Shown one piece after another: positions 45,343 to 54,906 of a stretch of DNA of 64,000 nucleotides. The DNA comes from Methanolapillus africanus (GTDB lineage Archaea > Halobacteriota > Methanosarcinia > Methanosarcinales > Methanosarcinaceae). The stretch lies in contig NZ_JAWDKD010000018.1 of assembly GCF_032714475.1 (NCBI RefSeq), positions 186,001 to 250,000 of the forward strand, read 5' to 3'. The stretch's first letter is position 1. Every line of letters begins with the position of its first letter. A program made the translations under genes and the position numbers. Under the pieces are notes generated by a model. It saw only the letters and a list, made by a program, of their open reading frames with translations. It was not told the origin of the DNA and did not search any database.

Positions 45343-46617
45343 TTAAAGCCGGGTGTATTCCGCAGCGTTGCCCAGTTCTTCTTCAATCCGGAGAAGCTGG
45401 TTGTATTTGGCCGTCCGTTCACCGCGGGCCGGCGCGCCTGTTTTGATCATATCGGCGCCGAGCGCGACCGACAAATCGGAAATGGTTGTGTCTTCCGTTT
45501 CGGCAGACCGGTGGCTCACGAAGAGGGAGAAGCCGTTTCTTGTTGCAAGCGTGGCGGCGTCAATCGATTCAGAGATGGTTCCGATTTGGTTGACTTTGAG
45601 CAAAAGACCGTTTGCGGCGCCGCAAGCGATTCCTTTGGCGATGCGGTCCGGATTGGTGACAAACAAGTCGTCGCCGACGATAATGGTTTCCCAAAGTTCG
45701 CCGGTCAAGGTTTCGAAGTCTTCGAAGGATTCCTCGTGGAACGGATCCTCGATGGACAAAATCGGATAGCTGTTCACCAATTCGACGTAATAGGCCGTGA
45801 GTTCTTCGGGCGTCATGAGTTCGCCGTCGATTTTGTAATTTTCGCCGTCAAAGAATTCGGAAGCTGCGGCATCGAGACCGATTTTAATGTCGTCGTCGGT
45901 GTAGCCGGCGCGTTCGATCGCAATCATGAGCGCGTCCAAGGCTTCGACGGTTTTGTCCATTTTCGGCGCGTAGCCGCCTTCGTAGCCGACGTTCGTGGAG
46001 GATTCGCCGTAGGATTCTTTGAGATATTTGCCGAGCGCATGGTAGGTTTCGGCGCCCATTTGAATCGCTTCTTTAAAAGTTTCGGCGCCGACCGGCTGGA
46101 TCATAAATTCCTGAATCGCCAAATCGTTACCGGCGTGTTTGCCGCCGTTGAGAACGTTCAGCGTCGGAACCGGGAGACTGAAGGCGTTGGAACCGCCCAA
46201 ATACCTGTAAAGCGGAACGTTGAGGCTGTCAGCTGCGGCTCTGGCGACCGCCATTGAAACACCAAGGATTGCGTTGGCGCCGAGGTTCGCTTTGTTGTCG
46301 GTGCCGTCCATGGCCAGCATCATCATATCGATTTCGCGTTGCTTGCGAACGTCCGTCCCGATCAGATTTTGGGAAATCTTGCCGACGTTTTCAACGGCCT
46401 TTTGAACGCCTTTGCCGTTAAAGCGGGTGGCATCGCCGTCCCGAAGCTCAAGCGCTTCATGGGAACCGGTGGATGCGCCCGACGGCACGCCGGCCCGGCC
46501 GAAACCGCGGTCGGTGAAGACGTCGACTTCGACGGTCGGGTTGCCGCGGGAATCCAAGATTTCGCGGGCGGTAATTTTTCGAATCGTAAATCGTTCATTA
46601 TTGCCTAAAATTTTCAT
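45343..46617 (-). CDS. eno: Enolase
   Basis: Converts 2-phosphoglycerate to phosphoenolpyruvate in glycolysis/gluconeogenesis. 424 aa; ATG 46617 with CAGGTG upstream, giving the usual start before ITAREILDSRGNPTVEVDV. Conserved elements: GAGVPSGASTGSHEALELRD, YEGGYAPKMDKTVEAL, the Mg ligands in SIEDPFHEE and IVGDDLFVTNP, the catalytic Lys in LLLKVNQIGT, and the signature SHRSAETEDTTISDLSVAL, which has Ala where most enolases have Gly. An A-rich simple-sequence stretch lies downstream. Confidence 0.96.
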   Translation of the reverse strand: MKILGNNERFTIRKITAREILDSRGNPTVEVDVFTDRGFGRAGVPSGASTGSHEALELRDGDATRFNGKGVQKAVENVGKISQNLIGTDVRKQREIDMMMLAMDGTDNKANLGANAILGVSMAVARAAADSLNVPLYRYLGGSNAFSLPVPTLNVLNGGKHAGNDLAIQEFMIQPVGAETFKEAIQMGAETYHALGKYLKESYGESSTNVGYEGGYAPKMDKTVEALDALMIAIERAGYTDDDIKIGLDAAASEFFDGENYKIDGELMTPEELTAYYVELVNSYPILSIEDPFHEESFEDFETLTGELWETIIVGDDLFVTNPDRIAKGIACGAANGLLLKVNQIGTISESIDAATLATRNGFSLFVSHRSAETEDTTISDLSVALGADMIKTGAPARGERTAKYNQLLRIEEELGNAAEYTRL

Positions 46618-46730
46618 AAATTCACCTGAAATTCTCTTGAAATAGTTCTGAATAAATAACATCCATGTTATTAAAGCATTTGACTAAACTTATTGGATTG
46701 ACAGTAAATAAATTTTTGTTTGATTTTTTT

Positions 46731-47100
46731 GGCGGCGGCACACGCGCGCGTTATGGCGTCCATTTTTATTTCGATTTTTTAAAAACCGGAGTCGGTTTTG
46801 TTTTTGATTCGATGAGTTTTCCGTTCATTTTCATCATATTATCTCAAAACCGTCCGCTCATTTTTATCCATTTGAGCAAACCACCCCGTTTAAACAGACG
46901 CAAAGCGTCTGTTTAAACGGATATCACAGAATGAGAAGGTGCAATCGGAAACAAGAGATGCAAAACTGAGCAAAGTAACAACTGTATTGTTGGAAACGGT
47001 CGGTGCAAAACGGTACCAAGAAAAGACTGTATTGTTGGAAACAATAGGTGCAAAACGGTACCAAGAAAAACCTGTATTGTTGGAAACAGAAGGTGCAAAC
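46731..47100. repeat. Dispersed composite repeat, copy 11
   Basis: Core 46731-46760 (upstream side of eno); left end GAGCAAACCACCCCG with perfect 16-bp hairpin (46886-46901 / 46905-46920); then four units of about 44 nt built on ACTGTATTGTTGGAAACAAT and GGTGCAAAACGGTACCAAG. No right hairpin; the array runs to the terminator of the nitroreductase gene. Confidence 0.87.
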
Positions 47101-47152
47101 CAACCCTAAAAAACAGAAAACTGCAAATGCAAACTGAAAAATAAAAAAGAAA

Positions 47153-47170
47153 AAAGACCCGTCGGTCTTT
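47153..47170 (-). terminator. Terminator of the nitroreductase gene
   Basis: AAAGACC-CGTC-GGTCTTT stem followed on the minus strand by TTTTCTTTTTTATTTTTC. It lies immediately after the stop codon. Confidence 0.65.
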
Positions 47171-47172
47171 CA

Positions 47173-47682
47173 TTACCACTTATTGTAGTGAACCCGTTCT
47201 TTTTTGAACCGGTCAGCTGCGTCAGCTTCCTTTTCCGGGTACCCGATAATAACGAACGCATACGGAACAACGTTCGCCGGCAATTTAAACAAATCGACAA
47301 AACCGTTCACACGGTCTTCTCTCGGATAAACGCCGGTCCAAACCGCGCCGAGGCCGTTCGCGTGAAGCGCAAGAAGCATATTTTGCGTGGCAGCGCCGAG
47401 GTCCTGCGGGAAAAAGCCTTCTGCCCCTTCGTAATCCTTATTGAAGCAAACCAGAACGCCGGCCGGCGCGCCTTTGACCATTGCCGCATGCGGGCTGAAA
47501 GCCGGAATTTTATCCAAAGTCTCCCGTTGGTCAACGATAATAAAGTCCCACGGCTGCTGGTTTCGAGCCGACGGCGCAAACATGGCGGCTTTAACGGCTT
47601 CTTCAATCAAGTTCATCGGAACCGGTTTGTTTTGATATTTTCGAACGCTGCGGCGCGTGTAAAGTGCGGTCATTGTATCCAT
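47173..47682 (-). CDS. Nitroreductase family protein
   Basis: 169-aa FMN-dependent oxidoreductase. MTALYTRRSVRKYQNKPVP is the family's N-terminal FMN-binding motif; APSARNQQPWDFIIV, GAATQNMLLALHANGLGAVW and the C-terminal VIIGYPEKE complete the pattern. ATG 47682 follows GGAGATAA. Substrate unknown; such proteins in methanogens may reduce quinones or nitro compounds, or act on flavins. A terminator hairpin abuts the stop codon. Confidence 0.92.
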   Translation of the reverse strand: MDTMTALYTRRSVRKYQNKPVPMNLIEEAVKAAMFAPSARNQQPWDFIIVDQRETLDKIPAFSPHAAMVKGAPAGVLVCFNKDYEGAEGFFPQDLGAATQNMLLALHANGLGAVWTGVYPREDRVNGFVDLFKLPANVVPYAFVIIGYPEKEADAADRFKKERVHYNKW

Positions 47683-47774
47683 AATTTTATCTCCAAGATT
47701 TGATTTGACAAAATTAAATTTAAAAGAAGATGAGTAAATGAAATAAATAAACACAAGAGAATATAATTCAACGC

Positions 47775-48788
47775 TTAAATGGCTTTCGTTTTTCGATAAC
47801 CGTTTTCATCCGCCAGTTCCGCCACCAACTCTTTTGTTTCCGTACCGGACCAACCTTTTAAAACAAAATCTGGATGAATCGGCAGCCGTTCATTAAATTC
47901 GTAGCCACTCGACGCCAAAGTTGTCCGCAATTCATCGATTTTCGGCCAAGCCGCTTCCGGATTGATATAATCGATCGTCACCGGAGAAATGCCGCCCAAA
48001 TCAGAAACACCATAACGGATCAAATCAAGCGGTGCAATCAAATTCGGCGCCACTTGAATCGCGACGTCCGGCGGCAGAATTTCGCGGCTCATGACAATCG
48101 TTTCCATCATTTCATCCCGCGTCGGCGGGCAAAGTCCCAAGGACTTTGCCGCCTCAGCAGACAGATTTGGTTTGGGCGAATAATTTTGAAGGATCACTTC
48201 CTGAATGTGACCGTATTTTTCGTGCAGCGCCGCAATCTTTTGAATCGAATCGACGCGGTCATCGCGGCTTTCGCCGATACCGATTAAAATACCGGTTGTA
48301 AACGGAATGCGAAGAATACCGGCGTTTTCAATCATTTCCAAGCGAACCCGCGGCTCTTTTCCGGGGCAGTTCTTGTGCGCCGGAATGTCGGCCGTCGTTT
48401 CAAGCATCAGCCCCATGCTGGCGTTTTTTGGAGCCAGCTGTTTCAAATCGTCAAAAGACAGAACGCCGCCGTTTGTGTGCGGCAAAATTCCAAGCCGGAT
48501 GGCAATATCGGACAGATGCGCCACATAACCCGTCAAAGACGAAAAACCGATTTCGTTCAACAGTTCCAAAAAAACAGGATCTTCTTCCGGATATTCCCCA
48601 AATGTGAAAAGTGCTTCCGTGCAGCCCGCTGAAACGCCTGACCGAAGAATAGAAACAACTTCGTCCTCCGACATCAAAACAGATTCCGGGTCGGAGGCGT
48701 TTCGTCGAAACCCGCAGTAAGCGCAATGATTCCGGCAAACGTTTGTGACCGGAATGAATACATTTTTGGAAAACGTAATCGGCATCAT
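47775..48788 (-). CDS. cofG: 7,8-didemethyl-8-hydroxy-5-deazariboflavin synthase subunit CofG
   Basis: Radical SAM half of FO synthase, forming the F420 chromophore together with CofH. Cluster motif CRNHCAYC (Cys18, 22, 25 from ATG 48788) in FIPVTNVCRNHCAYCGFRR. Further family parts are EALFTFGEYPE, LPHTNGGVLSFDDL, ETTADIPAHKNCPGKEPRVR and IQEVILQNYSPKP, all characteristic of CofG. About 338 aa. The start is uncertain among TTG 48797, ATG 48788 and ATG 48785. cofH is not in the window. Confidence 0.94.
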   Translation of the reverse strand: MMPITFSKNVFIPVTNVCRNHCAYCGFRRNASDPESVLMSEDEVVSILRSGVSAGCTEALFTFGEYPEEDPVFLELLNEIGFSSLTGYVAHLSDIAIRLGILPHTNGGVLSFDDLKQLAPKNASMGLMLETTADIPAHKNCPGKEPRVRLEMIENAGILRIPFTTGILIGIGESRDDRVDSIQKIAALHEKYGHIQEVILQNYSPKPNLSAEAAKSLGLCPPTRDEMMETIVMSREILPPDVAIQVAPNLIAPLDLIRYGVSDLGGISPVTIDYINPEAAWPKIDELRTTLASSGYEFNERLPIHPDFVLKGWSGTETKELVAELADENGYRKTKAI

Positions 48789-48826
48789 TTTAATCAAATT
48801 ATTTTTAAAAAAGTTTTTTTATTCGA

Positions 48827-49060
48827 GCCAAGCAAACCATCCCGATTAAATCAGTAAGATACATTGGGAAATATCCAGTAATCTGTACAGAATTTACAGT
48901 TTCAGTTTGCATCTGCAGGTGACTTTTTTAGATTGCAGTTTGTACCTACTATTTCCAAAATACCATCTGTTCTGCTGACTGCAATTATTATATCTGTTAA
49001 CGGTATCCGAGAAATTCGAACGCGATACGCGTTCGAATTTTCGGGATGGTTTGCATGATA
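48827..49060. repeat. Dispersed composite repeat, copy 12 (decayed)
   Basis: Left end GCCAAGCAAACCATCCCG is intact, but its hairpin is lost. One interior TTTGCATCTGCAG / TTTGTACCTAC pair follows, then the right hairpin 49007-49044 with a CGAACGC/GCGTTCG stem and GGGATGGTTTGCATGA. No core is present. Confidence 0.8.
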
Positions 49061-49105
49061 TCTATTATGGAGCGTTTACAGTTACAGATACTTTAGGTCA
49101 ATGGA

Positions 49106-50467
49106 TTATGATAGGTTCGCTTTTTCCCACGCAGCCACATCGTTCATGGCGTTTTCAACGCCAAGGGCAATTCCTTCCACTTCAATGCCGCCGCGGCCTT
49201 TGGCGCCGTCGCCGACGATGAACATGTTTGGAATCGGTGTTGTGTTGCCGAAATCTTGTCCGGAAAACGCGCGGTTGACCGGCCATTTGCCGTGGTGAAC
49301 CTGAATCATAAGAATTTCCGGCTTTTTGCTGGGGAACAAATCTTTGAGATCGGCCAGTCCGAGATCGATTTCTTCTTCGATTTTATCGAGGCGGTCTAAG
49401 GCGGTTCTCTGGTGGGCCATCACCAAATGTTTGCCGGGCGGCGCCAAGTTCGGGTCCGCGTTCGTGACTTCGTTCATACCGTTAATCCGGCGTGTATAAG
49501 GCGTGAGAAGCACGCCGCCGTGTTCGATCATCGGCTCATCGATCGCAAAACAAATCTTCAGACCGGCGGACGGTTCGATTTTCTTCAATTTTTCCATATA
49601 ATCGCCGTAGCCGGAAAGCTCCGCCATTTCCGGGTCGCACAAATCCCAAGTTTCCTTGTGGCCGATGTCGCTGACAACCAAATCCGCGTAAATCTCGTCG
49701 CTGCCGATCGCAACACCCGTGGCTTTTCCGTTCGCCATCAAGATTTTTGTAATTTCCTTTTTGGCGTGAACCTTGCCGCCGTTTTCAGTAATGATGCGCA
49801 CAAGTTCATCAATAATAGATTTGCAGCCGCCGACCACAATGCCGGGGCCACCGTATTTGAAAATGTTGTCAAAAATTGTAAACATTTCTTCCGTTGTCAC
49901 TTCATCCGCAGTTGTGCTGAGCGACCAGCCGGAAAAAGAGTCGGCGCAGCGGTCAATCCGGTCATCCTGAATGTATTTGGAATACCACGGTTTAAACATC
50001 GTATTCTTCGGGCGAACGAGCCTGATTTTGTAGCCGAACGTCAACAAAACCATCATCAGTTTATTCTTTGATGTCAAATGTTTCTTAAATTCGACATACG
50101 GAATGTCCACAAAACCGTTGGAATAGTCGGTGTCCGCCGAATTCTTCGGCATACGGACGGTTGCCATCGGCACGGACGGAATCACTGTCACGTCGGCGCC
50201 AAGCGACTTTAACATGAGCGCCAGAGGACCGGAATCGCCGTGCGGCAACATATGAAGCGCGCCGGTAGACAATTGATAGCCTTGATATTCGATATTCATA
50301 AAGCGGCCGCCGATGAGCGCCAGCCGTTCGTAAACATCGACCTGATAACCTTTTTTGGATAACTGCGCCGCCGCCAAAAGACCGCCGAGACCGGCGCCGA
50401 TGACGATTGCCGTCGGCTTTTTGTCGGCATTTGAATTAGAATTGGGATTGGAAACCGTGTCCGCCAT
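49106..50467 (-). CDS. FAD-dependent oxidoreductase, phytoene-desaturase-like
   Basis: 453-aa flavoprotein of the CrtI/amine-oxidase superfamily. The FAD motif AIVIGAGLGGLLAAAQLSKK is near residue 19, DVYERLALIGGRF follows, and the C-terminal FAD signature NMFIVGDGAKGRGGIEVEGI is near 415. The substrate may be an isoprenoid or another lipid, but this is not shown. The start codon overlaps the stop of an upstream ferredoxin gene by one base (TAATG), a second ferredoxin-flavoenzyme pair like that at 2535-3910. Confidence 0.85.
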   Translation of the reverse strand: MADTVSNPNSNSNADKKPTAIVIGAGLGGLLAAAQLSKKGYQVDVYERLALIGGRFMNIEYQGYQLSTGALHMLPHGDSGPLALMLKSLGADVTVIPSVPMATVRMPKNSADTDYSNGFVDIPYVEFKKHLTSKNKLMMVLLTFGYKIRLVRPKNTMFKPWYSKYIQDDRIDRCADSFSGWSLSTTADEVTTEEMFTIFDNIFKYGGPGIVVGGCKSIIDELVRIITENGGKVHAKKEITKILMANGKATGVAIGSDEIYADLVVSDIGHKETWDLCDPEMAELSGYGDYMEKLKKIEPSAGLKICFAIDEPMIEHGGVLLTPYTRRINGMNEVTNADPNLAPPGKHLVMAHQRTALDRLDKIEEEIDLGLADLKDLFPSKKPEILMIQVHHGKWPVNRAFSGQDFGNTTPIPNMFIVGDGAKGRGGIEVEGIALGVENAMNDVAAWEKANLS

Positions 50468-50688
50468 TAAGACATTCCCCCATTCGATGCTGTTTCGGTT
50501 GCATTAACCGCATTAGATGCACCGGCCGCATTGCCCGTTTCAATCGCTTTCATCGGACAATAGGAAACACAGAACCGGCAGTTGACGCATTTTTCGGAAA
50601 TCGTCGCCTTTCCGAAGACGGAAATCGCTTCGTATTTGCAAAACACCATACATTGGCTGCAACCGACACAATTGTTATTGACATACAT
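50467..50688 (-). CDS. 2x[4Fe-4S] ferredoxin
   Basis: 73-aa ferredoxin with the cluster motifs CVGCSQCMVFC and CVNCRFCVSYCP. As in the other ferredoxin here, the first motif lacks the usual following proline. The C-terminus is an Ala/Asn/Thr tail (GNAAGASNAVNATETASN). ATG 50688 with AGGTG upstream is the start. The one-base overlap with the following oxidoreductase implies coupled translation and that the two proteins exchange electrons. Confidence 0.85.
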   Translation of the reverse strand: MYVNNNCVGCSQCMVFCKYEAISVFGKATISEKCVNCRFCVSYCPMKAIETGNAAGASNAVNATETASNGGMS

Positions 50689-50820
50689 TGACGAATACAC
50701 CTGATATTGAAATGAGTATGAAATCATAAATTAAAATAAATCTGAATAAAAAAAATCATAACCTGTCAAATTGTTGCATAATTCAATTTGACTTTATATA
50801 AATTTAATTCAAATTTGATC

Positions 50821-50890
50821 AAAAATAAGAGTCAAACCCCCAAAATAAGAGTCAAACTCTCAAAAATAAGAGTCAAATCCTCAAAAATAA
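50821..50890. repeat. Short tandem repeat
   Basis: Three units of about 20 nt built on AAAATAAGAGTCAAA followed by a pyrimidine run. Located between the ferredoxin promoter region and the flippase-like gene. Confidence 0.7.
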
Positions 50891-50960
50891 AAATAGGTCG
50901 GATGTCAAAACAAAATCCAAAAAAAATAATGAAAAAATGAAAAATGAAAAAATGGAAAGG

Positions 50961-52076
50961 TCATCCGGAACCGGGCGGCAGATTCGAATCGGCCGGATTT
51001 GTCGGATTTGCCGGAAGTTCTCCCGGATCTGCAAATGCATTAATACCGTACCGGCGAATCACACGCAAACTGGCCAACGAACCGGCAATGATGTTCACAT
51101 AATACGTAATCGCGCGCCAGGCAATCACGGCGACGCCGACCAGAGGCGCCGGGATGAAGAGGGAAAAGAGCGAATACGCGCCGATTTCCGCGATACCGCT
51201 GCCGCCGGGCGTCGCCGGAATGACCATGATGAGCACCAAAACAACCTGCGTGGCGTACAAAAGCAGCAGTCCGTTCATATCCAACCGTACGTTCAGTCCC
51301 ATCAAAATAAACAACAAGATCGAGAAGTGGGCGAACCAGTAAAGAGCCGTATAGAAAAGCGAAATCAAGAAACTGACTTTGCCGACGGAAATAAACCGCC
51401 GGAAACTGCTGTGAAACAGATCCATTTCATTTTCGGAAGCGATAATCATGCGGTCAATTTTTGGCCGGTATTTGGCCGGCAAGATTTTTGACGTCAGCAC
51501 CAAAACATACCGGATGCCCTTTTTGGCAGATTCGGGGCGGAAAACGCCGTAAAGCAAAACCGCAACGACAAAGACTAAAATAACCAAAGCAAGGATCAGC
51601 AAAGTGCCGAGGCTCAGAATACCGTTATCGTCCGATACAAACACCGTGTGCAAGATAAAAATGGATGGGATCAGGCAAAGGAAGATGAAAAAAACATCCA
51701 AGAGCCGCTCCATAAAAATGATTGCCGTCGACTTGCCGACCGGAACGCCGCTGTTTTTATTCAGCAGCAAGATACGGACCGGCTCGCCGCCGACCGACGA
51801 CGGCGTCAGGGAAGCGAGCAAAATGCCGGCCAAACAGTTTTCCAGCATGTGCCGGGTCCGAACGTCATAACCAAGCGCGCGGGCCAAAAATTTTGTTTTC
51901 CGGGCCGTAATCAGATAAGTCAGAATTTGAATGGCCAAAGCCGCCAAAATATAAACGGGACGAATTTGAAGCAGCGCATCAATCGTGTCCGCGTCCGTCG
52001 TAAAAAGAATTAAAGCAACTGCCGAGATGAGGCTGATTGCCAGGCTGATCAAAAAGAGTTTTTTATAATTCACCAT
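50961..52076 (-). CDS. Flippase-like / UPF0104 family membrane protein
   Basis: 371 aa with about eight membrane helices of the lysylphosphatidylglycerol synthase transmembrane-region family (UPF0104). Recognisable are ALAIQILTYLITARKTKFLA, CLAGILLASLTPSSVGGEPV, VMVIPATPGGSGIAEIGAY (PGGxGxxE motif) and the terminal IAWRAITYYVNIIAGSLA. Such proteins are proposed to move or modify lipid-linked substrates. The C-terminal tail is Pro/Asn-rich and soluble. No glycosylation genes adjoin it. Confidence 0.85.
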   Translation of the reverse strand: MVNYKKLFLISLAISLISAVALILFTTDADTIDALLQIRPVYILAALAIQILTYLITARKTKFLARALGYDVRTRHMLENCLAGILLASLTPSSVGGEPVRILLLNKNSGVPVGKSTAIIFMERLLDVFFIFLCLIPSIFILHTVFVSDDNGILSLGTLLILALVILVFVVAVLLYGVFRPESAKKGIRYVLVLTSKILPAKYRPKIDRMIIASENEMDLFHSSFRRFISVGKVSFLISLFYTALYWFAHFSILLFILMGLNVRLDMNGLLLLYATQVVLVLIMVIPATPGGSGIAEIGAYSLFSLFIPAPLVGVAVIAWRAITYYVNIIAGSLASLRVIRRYGINAFADPGELPANPTNPADSNLPPGSG

Positions 52077-52526
52077 TTTTTCATCTCAAAGTCGTTGCGA
52101 ATTATGATTGCAAAGTACGGTGACACCATAGGATGACAATAATAATTTCGAAATAAATCGCACTCAATCACACTAAATCGTACTCAATTGCGCTAAATCA
52201 CACTAAATCGTGCAGGATCGCGCCAAAACATAAGCGTTTGAACGCTCATAAAGGGTATGATGACATAAATATATAACTGTTTGAAAATAAATCTTGCCCC
52301 TATTTGTTGATTTTACATTTATTCCAAGAATATTATTTATATAAAAGAAGTTTACAAGAAGATTTTTATGTTCCTTATTCATTTGATTCATGATTGAGTT
52401 TTAAAATAAATTAAGATTAATTAAAACGATTTAAAAAAATAATTAAAAATAAATGAGAAACAAATAAAAATTAAAAATAACAAAATAAAAAAAATTAAAA
52501 AACAACAAAATAAAAGGAGAATTAAA
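52077..52526. other. AT-rich divergent spacer
   Basis: Short degenerate repeats such as CACTAAATCGTACTCAAT at 52150-52215, then A-rich sequence leading to the AAGGAG site of the DUF4139 gene. Both divergent promoters must lie here. No gene seen. Confidence 0.45.
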
Positions 52527-54134
52527 ATGAGTGAATATTCCGAATCCATTTGCGCGCATGAAAACGTCCGGGGAAAAATAACGGACGTCGCCGTATTCTT
52601 AAACGGCGCGCAGCTGACGCGCGCCGCTTCTTTAAAACTTGCCGCCGGCCTCAACAAAATCACATTTTCCGGCATTTCGGCGGACCTTTATCCCGAAAGC
52701 CTGACGGCGGCGATCGGAAACGATTGTCAAGTGACGTCCGTCTCCCATCAAATCAAATACGTAACAGACGCACCGGATTCCGGACGCGTGGCGGAATTGC
52801 TGAAAAAGAAGAAAGAGCTGGAAATTTCGGTCCTTCAAAAGAAAGGGCAGCTTTCGGTTTGTGCGGAAGAACGCACGCTGCTTGAACTGAACCGCGAAGT
52901 GGCGGGAAAAGAAGGGCTCAAAATCACCGAACTTAGAGAAACGCTGGATTATTTCAAATCCAAGCTGACAGATATTGAAAATGAAAAGATAGATTTGTCC
53001 CTTCAAATCGAAGAGTTGCAGGAGCAGATCCAACAAATTAATCACGAAGTCGGCCGGGGCTATTCATCCCGAAACGAATCGGAAATTGAAGTGGAAGTTT
53101 TCGCGCCCAAAGACATGGAAAACACAGTCGAATTGTCATATTTCCTCAACAACGCCGGCTGGACGCCTTACTATGACATTCGCGCCAAAGACGTCGAAAG
53201 TCCGGTGACGCTCAACTTCAAAGCATTCGTTCACCAACAAACGGGTGAAGATTGGGAAGACGTGAAACTGACGCTCTCCACCGGCAACCCGTCCCTGTCC
53301 GGAAATTTGCCGGAACTGACGCCGCAATACGTTGACTTTGAACAGCCGCATCCGGCCGCCCCAGCTTACGCGCCGGGCAAACAGAAAATAGCGGAATACC
53401 AATCCTTTAACGCGCCGTCCGCCTGTATGGCGATGGAGGAAATCGACGAATGCGAATACGTTATTGATGAAAAGGAGAAACGGTTCGTCAAATACGAGCC
53501 GCCGCAGACAATTTCCGCAAGCAATTTGACCGGCGTCGAATACATCCTCCCGGCCCTTTATTCGATTCCGTCGTCGTACAACCAAAAACCGGTCGACATC
53601 AAATCCCACCAACTGAAAGCGGAATTTAAATATTACAGCATCCGGAAACTCGAAAAAGACGTCTTCCTGACAGCATCCGTCATGGATTGGACCGACCTCA
53701 ATCTTCTTGAAGGAAACGCCAACATCTTCTTTGAGGGAAAATATGTCGGACAAACATACATTGATCCGCGCCGCGCCGGCGAGTACATTCAGTTGTCCCT
53801 CGGCCGCGACCCGGGCGTTATTGTGACCCGCGTCAAAGGAAAAGACATGACGGAAAAGAGTTTGATCGGCGGCAACACAAAAGTCACCAAAGAATGGACG
53901 CTGACCGTCCGAAACGCCAAAGGACAAGCCATTGACATAGAAATTTCAGATCAGCTGCCGGTTTCCGTGAACAAAGGCATTACAATCGACGCCGTCAACA
54001 TTTCAAGCGCCGAACACGACAAAGAAACCGGAAAACTGACATGGAATTTGACCCTGGACGCCGGAAAAGCAAAGTCCATGGTTGTGAAATATACAGCGAC
54101 ATACCCGAAAAATAAAATTGTGGTTTTGGAGTAA
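52527..54134 (+). CDS. DUF4139 domain-containing (MuiA-like) protein
   Basis: 535 aa, AAGGAGAATTAAA before ATG 52527. The N-terminal DUF4140 region (about residues 15-60) has ITDVAVFLNGAQLTRAASLK. A coiled coil runs about 90-180. The C-terminal DUF4139 domain (about 190-535) begins with EVEVFAPKDMENTVELSYFL followed by NAGWTPYYDIRAKDVESPV and ends in a beta-rich domain with GKLTWNLTLDAGKAKSMVVKY. It matches proteins labelled mucoidy inhibitor A. It lacks a signal peptide. The role is unknown. Confidence 0.88.
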   Translation: MSEYSESICAHENVRGKITDVAVFLNGAQLTRAASLKLAAGLNKITFSGISADLYPESLTAAIGNDCQVTSVSHQIKYVTDAPDSGRVAELLKKKKELEISVLQKKGQLSVCAEERTLLELNREVAGKEGLKITELRETLDYFKSKLTDIENEKIDLSLQIEELQEQIQQINHEVGRGYSSRNESEIEVEVFAPKDMENTVELSYFLNNAGWTPYYDIRAKDVESPVTLNFKAFVHQQTGEDWEDVKLTLSTGNPSLSGNLPELTPQYVDFEQPHPAAPAYAPGKQKIAEYQSFNAPSACMAMEEIDECEYVIDEKEKRFVKYEPPQTISASNLTGVEYILPALYSIPSSYNQKPVDIKSHQLKAEFKYYSIRKLEKDVFLTASVMDWTDLNLLEGNANIFFEGKYVGQTYIDPRRAGEYIQLSLGRDPGVIVTRVKGKDMTEKSLIGGNTKVTKEWTLTVRNAKGQAIDIEISDQLPVSVNKGITIDAVNISSAEHDKETGKLTWNLTLDAGKAKSMVVKYTATYPKNKIVVLE

Positions 54135-54309
54135 TCCAAAATCCCTTTTTATTTTCTTTTTTTCTTTTTCTATTTTCCACTTTTTATTTTTCGTGTTTCT
54201 ATTTTTCCATTTTTATTTTCATCTTTTCATTCATTTCTTTTTCATTCATTTCTTTTTTATTCTTTTGATTTTTAAAAACAGACCCCGGTTTTTGACACAT
54301 TTTGAAAAG

Positions 54310-54851
54310 CCGACGCCATAACGCGCGCGCCGGCGCAGCGCACACAGAAAACGCAGTACTCACAGCAAACGAAGCAAGTCAGCAGCAGATGCAGCAGTAC
54401 CTGTCCCAAATGTTATCCCGCAAGTTCAGACTTCTGAACGCCGAAGGCGTGAAGAAGGCGGAACTTGGCGGATTTCCATGAAATAAGATGAAATCAGTAA
54501 ACAGTAGATGCAAATTATATTTTTTAGATTGCAGTTGCACCTTACAGTAACTATTTTTAAATTCCAATTGCATCTACAGTTAACTATTTTTAGATTACAT
54601 ATTGCACCTGCAGTTGACCGTTTTTAGATTTCAGTTTGCACCTGCTGTTTCCAACAATACACATGTTTTCTGATCCGATTTGCACCTACAGTTCACAATT
54701 TTAGATTGTATTTGTTCGCGGTATCCGTAAAATACAGATGCTTCGCATCTGATTTTACGGGATGGTTTGCTTGACATCATCGAAAATTGCTCACCGCTTT
54801 TAAAAACGCAAAACAAAAAGTGCCGCCGTAACGCGCGCGCATGCCTCCGCC
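54310..54851. repeat. Dispersed composite repeat, copy 13 (long, two cores)
   Basis: Inverted counterpart of copy 5: core 54310-54342, module about 54398-54475 (GTCCCAAATGTTATCCCGCA ... GCCGAAGGCG ... CGGAACTTGGCGGA), interior TTTGCACCTGCAG and CTATTTTTAGATT units, hairpin 54725-54760 (AGATGC/GCATCT), linker GGGATGGTTTGCTTGACATC, core 54820-54851, 56 nt from the flanking minus-strand stop. Confidence 0.88.
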
Positions 54852-54906
54852 AAAAAAGAAAAGAGAAAAGGAAAAAGAGAAAAAAGAAATAAAACGCCGT
54901 TGTATT

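Noticed and set aside
49060..49105. Short plus-strand stretch reading YYGAFTVTDTLGQWI beside repeat copy 12
   Set aside because: It might be a relic of a surface-protein gene, but it is only about 15 codons with no flanking support.
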